From Promicromonospora iranensis (GTDB lineage: Bacteria > Actinomycetota > Actinomycetes > Actinomycetales > Cellulomonadaceae), in NCBI RefSeq assembly GCF_028994775.1, contig NZ_JAJQMN010000001.1:124001-188000 (forward strand): a stretch of DNA of 64,000 bases, read 5' to 3'. A program made the translations under genes and the position numbers. Below are positions 57,871 through 64,000 of the stretch, in pieces. The notes under the pieces are model-generated. The model was not told where the DNA came from. It worked only from the letters and a program-made list of their open reading frames with translations, and did not search any database. The number at the start of each line of letters is the position of its first letter. The first letter of the stretch is position 1.

Positions 57871-58653
57871 TCACCAGAGGAACGACCGGACGGCGGCAGC
57901 GACCGCGGTAGGCCGGTCGCGGTGCACGGCGTGCCCGGCGCCCACCACGACGCGCACGCGCACGCTCGGGTTGCGGATCATCAGCTCGACGCCCGTGCGG
58001 GGGCGGAACAGCGCCCTGTGGGCGGGGTCGGCGCCGAGCACGAGCGTCGGGACGACGAGGCGGGAGATGACACCCGTGTACCGCCACGGCGTGTTGTCCC
58101 GCAGGGTGTGGGCCACCGCGGTGGCGTCCGCGGCCTTCGCGGCGTCCGCGACCGCCGTCGCGTCGCGCCGGTCCCAGGTCGGGTGCGCCGCCTGCACGGC
58201 CCGGGCCGACGGCGGGTGGGTGACCGCGGCGATCTCCTCCGCGGCGCCCGTCTCGAACCGGTCGTCAGGGAGGTCGAGCGCCGGGTCCAGCAGCACGAGG
58301 CGCCGGGTGAACCGGCGGTCGTCGACGGCGGCCAGCGCGCCCAGCAGGCCTCCGAGGCTGTGCCCCACCACGAGGTCCCAGCCGGTGCCGAGGGCGCGCA
58401 CGTCGGCGACGTGGTCGGCGAGCAGGTAGGAGTCGGCGCGCGGACTGCTCCCGTGGCCGCGCAGGTCGGGGGCGACCACCTCGTGGCCGTCCTCGGCGAG
58501 GCTCTCCGCCAGCCGCCACCAGGTGGCGCCCGCCGACCCGATGCCGTGCAGCAGGAGCGCCGTGCCGGGTCCGGCACCCCAGCGCGTCGTGGCGAGCTCG
58601 ACGGCCACGGCCGGTTCGGGAGCATCGTCGGGAACCTCACGCCGCGTCACCAT
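57871..58653 (-). CDS. Alpha/beta-fold hydrolase
   Basis: A 260-residue hydrolase. The nucleophile elbow is VGHSLGGLLGALA near residue 97. The oxyanion strand is ALLLHGIGSAGATWW near 35, and the His lies in VRVVVGAGHAVHRDRP. It is of unknown specificity and resembles lactonase or esterase families. It lies between the NUDIX gene and the TetR regulator, all on the minus strand with small gaps. Confidence 0.88.
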   Translation of the reverse strand: MVTRREVPDDAPEPAVAVELATTRWGAGPGTALLLHGIGSAGATWWRLAESLAEDGHEVVAPDLRGHGSSPRADSYLLADHVADVRALGTGWDLVVGHSLGGLLGALAAVDDRRFTRRLVLLDPALDLPDDRFETGAAEEIAAVTHPPSARAVQAAHPTWDRRDATAVADAAKAADATAVAHTLRDNTPWRYTGVISRLVVPTLVLGADPAHRALFRPRTGVELMIRNPSVRVRVVVGAGHAVHRDRPTAVAAAVRSFLW

Positions 58654-58704
58654 GAACAGAGGGTAACGACCAGGTGTACACCGGTTGACCCCTGCGGGCT
58701 CGGC

Positions 58705-59337
58705 TCAGCGGAGAACGGCCGGGTCCGCGCCGTGCGCCACCAGGAGGGCCCGGACCGCCTCTTCGGCACGCCGGTACACGGCGTCGTCGCCGAACAGGAG
58801 CGAGCGGTCGTTGGCCGCGTTCAGCAGCGCGTTGATCTCGAACTCCACCTGGTCGGGGTCGGTGCCGGGAGCCAGCTCGCCGGCGTCGGCCGCCGTCCGC
58901 ACCTGGTGCCCGACGTACGACTCCCAGGACCGCTGTGCCGCGACGACCGCGTCCCGCACGGCGCCCTCGCGCATGTCGAACTCCACCTCGACGGTGCGGA
59001 AGAAGCACCCGCCGCGGAACACCCGCGAGCGGGAGTACTCGGTCCAGGCCAGCACCAGGGCCCACAACCGGGGCAGGCCGCGCGGCGCGGACCGCGCCGG
59101 GACGATCACGTGCTCCGTGTAGATCTCCATGGCCCGCTCCACCGCGGCGAGCTGGAGCTTCTCCTTGGACCCGAACAGCCCGGCGATCGCGCTCTTGTTC
59201 ACGGGCGCCGACGTCGCGAGCACGCCGAAGGACAGGGCGTCGAGACCACGCACGGACGCCTCCTGCACCGCGTGATCCAGCACGGCGCGCCGCGTGCGGT
59301 CACCGCGGGCCCGGCGCAGGTCGGTCGACTGGTCCAT
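58705..59337 (-). CDS. TetR-family transcriptional regulator
   Basis: A 210-residue regulator. The HTH is at residues about 18-60 (RRAVLDHAVQEASVRGLDAL then VNKSAIAGLFGSKEKL), with a helical ligand domain after it. ATG 59335-59337 lies 7 nt after TACACT on the minus strand, so it is leaderless. The divergent gene encodes an alpha/beta hydrolase, with a strong palindrome between them. It likely represses itself and that gene until an ester-like ligand binds (inference). Confidence 0.9.
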   Translation of the reverse strand: MDQSTDLRRARGDRTRRAVLDHAVQEASVRGLDALSFGVLATSAPVNKSAIAGLFGSKEKLQLAAVERAMEIYTEHVIVPARSAPRGLPRLWALVLAWTEYSRSRVFRGGCFFRTVEVEFDMREGAVRDAVVAAQRSWESYVGHQVRTAADAGELAPGTDPDQVEFEINALLNAANDRSLLFGDDAVYRRAEEAVRALLVAHGADPAVLR

Positions 59338-59346
59338 ACAAGAGAG

Positions 59347-59390
59347 TGTACGACCGTGCGCACATCCGATAGTGTGCGAACGATCGTACA
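59347..59390. promoter_or_regulatory. TetR operator between the divergent TetR and hydrolase genes
   Basis: An 18-bp imperfect palindrome: left arm TGTACGACCGTGCGCACA (59347-59364) and right arm 59373-59390 match at 16 of 18 positions, separated by 8 bp. The left arm overlaps the minus-strand TACACT box of the TetR gene. Size and symmetry are typical of TetR sites. Confidence 0.82.
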
Positions 59391-59419
59391 GATTGTTTCG
59401 GCATCCACCGGAGGTCCCC

Positions 59420-60337
59420 GTGCCCCACACCCAGCGCATCACCCGAGCCACGTTCCGCATCCTCGGGCGCACCGCTCCCCCGCTCGCGCTGACGCTCGGC
59501 GCGGCCACGTACTGGCGGGTCGGCCCGCCCGCGCCGGTCCGGCTCGCCGACCGGCCGGTCCACGACTCCGCCCGCCGCGGCTCGCTCGCGCACCACCCGA
59601 CCTTCCGCAGCGGCCCGGCCGCCGGGGCAGATCAGCGCGGCCCGGGGCGGACCGTCCCGGTCGCCACCTACATGTGGGGCGACCCCTGCGCGCCCGCGGT
59701 CCTGCTGGTCCACGGCTGGCGGTCCCGCGCCTCGGCGTTCGGCCGGATCGTCGAGGACCTCACCGGCGCGGGCCTCCGGGTCGTCGCCTACGACGCACCC
59801 GCCCACGGCGCCTCCGGCGGACGCCACCGCAGCGGGCTCGACGACCTCGACATCATCCGCCGACTGTCCGACGCCGAGGACGCACCGTGGGCGGCGGTCG
59901 TCGGGCACTCGCTCGGCGTGCTCGCCGCCGGGGTCGCGCTGCACGAGGGAGTCAGGGCCGAGCGGTTCACCGGGATCTCCGGCCTCACGTCGGTCCGCGC
60001 CGCCACGGACGGGTTCGTCCGCGCGGCCGGGATCCCCTGGGACCTGCGGGACCGCTTCGCGACCACCGTCCAGCGGTACGGCCTACCCGGCCACCCGGGC
60101 GTCTACGAGCGCTTCGACCTGCTGGCCCGCGCGGTCCCGGCGCAGGTCCCCACCCTGTGGGTGCACGACGCCGGGGACCGCATGAATCCGCACGTCCTGT
60201 CCGAGCGCCTCCACGACGCCCACGCGGCGTCGAGCGAGCTGTTCACCACCACCGGGCTGGGGCACAACAAGATCCTCGGCGACCCGGCGGTGCGGACCAG
60301 GATCCTGGACCATCTGGCCGCGCCGGCGTCCGCGTAG
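59420..60337 (+). CDS. Alpha/beta-hydrolase
   Basis: A 305-residue hydrolase with an N-terminal membrane-like stretch (residues about 10-35) that might anchor it. The catalytic triad parts are AVVGHSLGVLAAGVA near residue 165, LVHGWRSRASAFGR near 98, TLWVHDAGDRMNPH near 250 and GLGHNKIL. GTG 59420 follows GGAGG. Divergent from the TetR gene and preceded by its operator, it is the likely target. Confidence 0.85.
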   Translation: MPHTQRITRATFRILGRTAPPLALTLGAATYWRVGPPAPVRLADRPVHDSARRGSLAHHPTFRSGPAAGADQRGPGRTVPVATYMWGDPCAPAVLLVHGWRSRASAFGRIVEDLTGAGLRVVAYDAPAHGASGGRHRSGLDDLDIIRRLSDAEDAPWAAVVGHSLGVLAAGVALHEGVRAERFTGISGLTSVRAATDGFVRAAGIPWDLRDRFATTVQRYGLPGHPGVYERFDLLARAVPAQVPTLWVHDAGDRMNPHVLSERLHDAHAASSELFTTTGLGHNKILGDPAVRTRILDHLAAPASA

Positions 60338-60445
60338 CAGCCACCTCGGGGACAACCCCATCCGAATGCACGAATGCTTCCCTGACCTGCAGGAACACCC
60401 TACGCTTAGGTCCGGTTCGTTCCGGTTCCGCAGAGGGGGAAGACG

Positions 60446-61063
60446 ATGGAGCACGCGAGCGACCACGCCCTGGCGGCGACGGTGGTCGGGGTCCTGGCAG
60501 CGCTGTGGTTCGGCTGGACCGTCCGGCACTCGGGACCATGGACGCGGCTGGCACCCGTCATCGGCGTCGTGCTCGCGTCCGGCGTCGTGGTCGTCGCCGT
60601 CCTGACGGCCGTGCGCACCTGGTCCGACGGCACGGTGGTGACCGGGCGGGTGGTGAGCATCTACGTCGCGGCGTTCCTGGTCCACGCCGGCCTGACCCGG
60701 CTGGTCACCGGGTTCATCGCGAGCAAGTACCGCCGGGCCGTGGCGGCCGCCAAGGACGACAAGAAGGCCGCGGTCACCCTGGGCAGGTCACGGATCCACC
60801 TGATCCCCACGGTCGTCGCGGTGTCGACGGCGGTCCAGGTGGGAATCATCGCCGACACCCTCGACGTACCCGAGCTGTACTTCGGCGCCGCCGCCGGGGT
60901 CCTGGCCGCCCTGGCCGCCTGGCCGGTCGGATGGGCGCTCCGCGCCGTCATCCGGCCGCGGGACCACCGGTCGACGGCAGCCTTCACCCACCCCCTGACC
61001 GGGCTGCTGACCGGGACGGTCCTGGTCGCCACCGCGGTCTGGGTGCTGCTACCTCCCCCGTAG
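60446..61063 (+). CDS. Hypothetical six-span membrane protein
   Basis: A 205-residue hydrophobic protein with about six spans and a basic cytosolic loop (SKYRRAVAAAKDDKKAAVT) between spans 3 and 4. ATG 60446 follows GAGGGGGAAG. I do not recognise a family. It stands alone between the hydrolase and a strong terminator. Confidence 0.6.
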   Translation: MEHASDHALAATVVGVLAALWFGWTVRHSGPWTRLAPVIGVVLASGVVVVAVLTAVRTWSDGTVVTGRVVSIYVAAFLVHAGLTRLVTGFIASKYRRAVAAAKDDKKAAVTLGRSRIHLIPTVVAVSTAVQVGIIADTLDVPELYFGAAAGVLAALAAWPVGWALRAVIRPRDHRSTAAFTHPLTGLLTGTVLVATAVWVLLPPP

Positions 61064-61136
61064 CCCGCCCCCCTGCGACCTGCCCAGGCCCCTCAGACCG
61101 CCCCAGACCCGCCCCAAACCGACCTTTCAGCCCGTT

Positions 61137-61172
61137 CGAAGCCCCGTCCCGCCTCCGCGGGGCGGGGCTTCG
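61137..61172 (+). terminator. GC-rich terminator after the membrane protein gene
   Basis: A 16-bp stem (61137-61152 with 61157-61172, starting CGAAGCCCCG) with a CTCC loop has a single G-T pair. It stands about 75 bp downstream of the membrane protein stop. The rest of the 467-bp gap before the laccase holds a candidate promoter and a small ORF. Confidence 0.75.
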
Positions 61173-61229
61173 GCCATCTCCAGCATCTTCTGTCACGCAG
61201 AAGTCTGACCTTGTTCCTTCAACTTTTGC

Positions 61230-61258
61230 TTGACACTCGGCAGAAGTCGCCATAGGTT
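61230..61258 (+). promoter_or_regulatory. Candidate sigma-70-type promoter upstream of the laccase gene
   Basis: TTGACA (61230-61235) and TAGGTT (61253-61258) are separated by 17 bp, a near-consensus vegetative promoter. The stretch around it is visibly AT-richer than the flanks. Transcription would start near 61265, giving a leader of about 265 nt before the laccase ATG. Confidence 0.6.
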
Positions 61259-61392
61259 CACAAAGCCACTTTGTGGTGCACAACACGCATGCGAGCCATC
61301 CGAGGTCTTTCCGGCACGGTGGCCGCATGGGTCGTGAGGGCGTGACCGCCGCCGTAGACGGTCACGAGCCGACGTCCTTGGAGGGAACGACG

Positions 61393-61458
61393 ATGTGGTC
61401 CACCTTCGTGACACCGCTGTCTCCCGCGGCGTCGCCGCCGACAGCTTCGCGCGTCTGA
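61393..61458 (+). CDS. Possible 21-residue peptide in the laccase 5' leader
   Basis: GGAGGGA (61380-61386) stands 6 nt before ATG 61393. The frame encodes MWSTFVTPLSPAASPPTASR and ends with TGA 61456-61458. It has no known family. It could be a regulatory uORF in the laccase leader or chance. Confidence 0.35.
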   Translation: MWSTFVTPLSPAASPPTASRV

Positions 61459-61530
61459 ACCCCCATCCCCCTGATCCCTGTCTCGTCGGGGCGGCCATAG
61501 GCCTGCCCGACGGGTGTCGAACGGAGACGC

Positions 61531-62586
61531 ATGCCTGAGAACAGCCCTGACACCCGATCCCCCCTGGGCGGTGTGTCCCGTCGCAGTGTCCTGACCGGCA
61601 CCCTGGCCGGCCTGATGGCTCCGACCGCGGCACTGGCGCTCGGCGCCGACACGGCCGCGGCGGTCTCGACCAAGCCGGCGCCGGCGCCGACGACCCCGCC
61701 CGTCAGCACTCAGGGCACCACCCGGCACATCACCATGTACGCCGAGGAGCTCCCGGGCGGGCAGTACGGATACGGCCTGGCCCCGGGCGAGGCCACCATC
61801 CCGGGGCCCGTGCTCGAGATGTGGGAGGGAGACACGCTCCAGATCGAGCTGGTGAACAACACCGACCGGCGGCTGTCGATCCACCCGCACGGCGTGGACT
61901 ACAAGACCACGTCGGACGGCAGCCCGTTCAACGACTCGTTCAACGAGCCGGGCGAGACGCGTACTTACACGTGGAGCAGCCACGTGCAGCACCGGGCCGA
62001 CGACACCCGATGGATCCCGGGCAGCGCCGGTTACTGGCATTACCACGACCACGCGCTGGGTGGCGACCACGGCACCGAGGGCCTGCGCAAGGGGCTCTAC
62101 GGCGGTCTCATCGTGCGGCGCAAGGGCGACATCCTGCCCGACCGGCAGTACACCGTCGTGTTCAACGACATGACCATCAACAACAAGATGGCGCCCGACA
62201 CCCCCATGCTCGAGGCGAACCTCGGCGAGAAGGTCGAGATCCTCGCCATCGGGCACGGCGACCAGCTGCACACGTTCCACCTGCACGCCCACCGCTGGGC
62301 GAACAACCGCACCGGCTACCTCATGGGTCCCGACGACCCCAGCCAGGTGGTCGACAACGCCGACCTCAACCCCGGTTCCTCGTTCGGGTTCCAGGTCATC
62401 GCGGGCGAGGCGGTGGGCCCGGGCGCCTGGATGTACCACTGCCACGTCCAGTTCCACTCGGACGGCGGCATGGCGGGCATCTTCCTCGTGCGCAACGCCG
62501 ACGGCTCGATGCCGGACGGCGCCCAGGAGGCCATCGACCGCTTCCAGCACCACGAGCACACCGGCCACACCGCTGGTTCCCACTGA
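61531..62586 (+). CDS. Two-domain (small) laccase, multicopper oxidase
   Basis: A 351-residue, Tat-exported multicopper oxidase. The twin-arginine leader is [13 protein letters not shown] near residue 16. Copper motifs are [10 protein letters not shown] near 117, [12 protein letters not shown] near 170, [10 protein letters not shown] near 250 and [14 protein letters not shown] near 302, all four present. It has two cupredoxin domains, as in Streptomyces small laccases that trimerise. It would oxidise phenols or lignin-derived compounds outside the cell. It is followed 40 bp later by the ThuA gene. Confidence 0.93.
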   Translation: MPENSPDTRSPLGGVSRRSVLTGTLAGLMAPTAALALGADTAAAVSTKPAPAPTTPPVSTQGTTRHITMYAEELPGGQYGYGLAPGEATIPGPVLEMWEGDTLQIELVNNTDRRLSIHPHGVDYKTTSDGSPFNDSFNEPGETRTYTWSSHVQHRADDTRWIPGSAGYWHYHDHALGGDHGTEGLRKGLYGGLIVRRKGDILPDRQYTVVFNDMTINNKMAPDTPMLEANLGEKVEILAIGHGDQLHTFHLHAHRWANNRTGYLMGPDDPSQVVDNADLNPGSSFGFQVIAGEAVGPGAWMYHCHVQFHSDGGMAGIFLVRNADGSMPDGAQEAIDRFQHHEHTGHTAGSH

Positions 62587-62626
62587 CCGCTGATTCCCAC
62601 TGAAGTTCACGCGCAAAGGAGCAGTG

Positions 62627-64000
62627 ATGGAACGAATCACAACGAGCCCGCCACTCCGCGGCGGGCCTACCCCACGCAGATCGGCACGCGGTGCACTGGC
62701 CGCGATCGCCGGCGCCACCCTTCTCGTCAGCATGGCGACGGTGCCGGCACAGGCCCAGCTCACGGCGGTGGCCCAGGCTCCCGCGACGGTGGTGGCCCCT
62801 GCGGCCCCCACGGCGGCGCAGGCCGTCACGGTGCTCGTCTTCCACGGTGCACCTGACAAGCAGAAGGACCCGGTCACCCTCGCGACCAGAACCATCAGGG
62901 AGCTGGGCGCGGCGAACGGGTTCACCGTGGAGACGGCGTCCGACCCGTCGGTCTTCACCGCGAAGAACCTCTCGAAGTACCGCGGCGTCGTCTTCCTGTC
63001 CGCGGAGGGCGTCGAGCTCTCCACCGGCCAGGAGGAGCAGCTCAAGGCGTACGTGCAGGGCGGTGGCGGGTTCCTCGGCATCCGTGACGCCGCACGCGCA
63101 CAGGACCGCTCGCAGTGGTTCACGGGCCTCATCGGCACCCGCCCGGCAGGCAACCTGCCGGACGCCCTCGAGGTCGCCAGCGTCAAGGCGAACGCGGAGA
63201 ACCCACCGAACGAGGACGCCGAGAACCTGATCGACGGCGACTCGAACACCAAGTGGCTCGCCTTCGAGCGGACGGCCAAGATCGACCTGACGATGGCGGA
63301 GCCCGTCGTGGCCACCCGCTACGCGCTCACCTCCGCCAACGACTTCGACGGCCGCGACCCGAAGAGCTGGACGCTGCAGGGCTCGACGGACGGCACGACG
63401 TGGACCGACCTGGACACGCAGACCGACCAGGACTTCCCGGACCGTTTCTCGGCGCAGGACTACCGCTTCGAGAACACGACCGCGTACCAGCACTACCGTC
63501 TGGACATCACGGCGAACGCGGGTGACGGTCTCACCCAGCTCGCCGAGATCGAGCTCTTCGACGCCTCCTCCGACGAGGAGCCGGAGCCGGTCGTCCCGAT
63601 CCAGAAGGCGACCGTGAACGTGGTCGACGACCTGCACCCGGCGTCCGAGGACGTGCCGACCAAGTGGACCCGGTCGGACCGGTGGCTGAACTGGTCGCCG
63701 AACCCCGTGGGCGAGGTGCACACCATCGCGCAGGTCCAGGAGTGGGACTACAACCCGGGCGAGGGCGCGAACGGCGCCTTCCACCCCGTCACGTGGTGCC
63801 GTGACTACGACGGCGGCCGCTCCTTCTACACCGGCATGGGCGGCACGGCGGCGAGCTACTCGCAGCCGGAGTTCCGTAGCCACCTGCTGGGCGGCCTGCT
63901 CTGGTCCACCGGCATGGCCCGAGGAGACTGCCAGGCGACCATCGCCGACAACTACGAGTCGCAGCGCCTGACCCTGAAGAACACCGCCGGCACGCTCGAC
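62627..64000 (+). CDS. Secreted ThuA-domain protein interrupted by an F5/8-type (discoidin-like) domain, 3' end outside window
   Basis: ATG 62627 with AAAGGAG ahead. The signal peptide ends near AQAQ (residue about 43). ThuA part 1 covers about 50-180 (VTVLVFHGAPDKQKDPVT, YVQGGGGFLGIRDAARAQ). A domain with DGDSNTKWLAFERTAKIDL and the QHYRLDITANAGDGL to AEIELF strand sits at about 181-311, discoidin-like. ThuA then resumes (FYTGMGGTAASYSQPEF near 400). The frame is open to the window end, with 458 codons visible. ThuA proteins act in sugar utilisation. Confidence 0.8.
   Translation, partial: MERITTSPPLRGGPTPRRSARGALAAIAGATLLVSMATVPAQAQLTAVAQAPATVVAPAAPTAAQAVTVLVFHGAPDKQKDPVTLATRTIRELGAANGFTVETASDPSVFTAKNLSKYRGVVFLSAEGVELSTGQEEQLKAYVQGGGGFLGIRDAARAQDRSQWFTGLIGTRPAGNLPDALEVASVKANAENPPNEDAENLIDGDSNTKWLAFERTAKIDLTMAEPVVATRYALTSANDFDGRDPKSWTLQGSTDGTTWTDLDTQTDQDFPDRFSAQDYRFENTTAYQHYRLDITANAGDGLTQLAEIELFDASSDEEPEPVVPIQKATVNVVDDLHPASEDVPTKWTRSDRWLNWSPNPVGEVHTIAQVQEWDYNPGEGANGAFHPVTWCRDYDGGRSFYTGMGGTAASYSQPEFRSHLLGGLLWSTGMARGDCQATIADNYESQRLTLKNTAGTLD

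Noticed and set aside
57250-61233. Long plus-strand open frame of over 1300 codons across five genes
   Set aside because: It crosses genes on both strands and intergenic regulatory sites, and its translation lacks any domain; a GC-bias shadow.

Overview
The window is GC-rich actinobacterial chromosome. GTG starts, very short intergenic gaps and TANNNT boxes placed 6-8 nt before start codons (leaderless promoters) are frequent. Gene content (DUF3000, RNase D/HRDC, Dxs1, GuaB1, HelD, DUF2277, a FemX-type enzyme with an ATP-grasp amino-acid ligase) fits a Micrococcales actinomycete, possibly Promicromonosporaceae or Cellulomonadaceae. The family placement is inference.

Layout. 0-0.4 kb: end of a secreted beta-propeller protein. 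0.4-5.5 kb: minus-strand cluster of GntR regulator, creatininase-like amidohydrolase, secreted esterase, AbgT transporter and DUF1361, with a palindrome over the regulator start. 5.5-8.6 kb: AraC regulator plus VOC protein, LLM oxidoreductase plus GNAT, DUF2277. 8.6-11.4 kb: transsulfuration genes cbs and metB, preceded by a tiny leaderless ORF with three consecutive Cys codons, which looks like a cysteine attenuator. 12.1-17.0 kb: glgX, a TreZ-like protein without recognisable catalytic residues, and ppk2. 17.1-22.9 kb (minus): zapE, a Rossmann protein, two DUF805 proteins, an ATP-grasp ligase coupled to gnd. 23.0-29.8 kb (plus): DUF3000, RNase D, FemX, fadA, fadB.

29.9-48.6 kb is a mixed stretch: a two-RCK membrane protein without a K+ filter, APC permease and MocR regulator (convergent, overlapping), a TPR-like membrane protein, two metallophosphoesterases, an orphan excisionase-like HTH protein beside an AT-richer gap, a methyltransferase, a membrane-anchored PLD-like protein, a STAND-TPR ATPase directly downstream of an SNF2 ATPase, a PPOX protein, GNAT, a frameshifted HTH gene and a YbdK ligase. 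48.6-57.8 kb returns to housekeeping genes: dxs, guaB1, helD, an APH-type kinase, DUF4241, threonine dehydratase and a NUDIX hydrolase. 57.9-61.1 kb holds two alpha/beta hydrolases, a TetR regulator with a clear operator and a membrane protein. 61.2-64 kb holds a Tat-exported two-domain laccase and a secreted ThuA protein split by a discoidin-like domain; it runs off the end.

Two classes of non-coding structure stand out. Long intergenic palindromes share a GCTGGGTA core (11.35, 17.0, 26.1 and 26.2 kb). Unrelated short tandem repeats of 14, 15 and 16 bp sit at three convergent gene junctions, two of them containing the stop codons. No rRNA, tRNA, insertion sequence or CRISPR array was seen.
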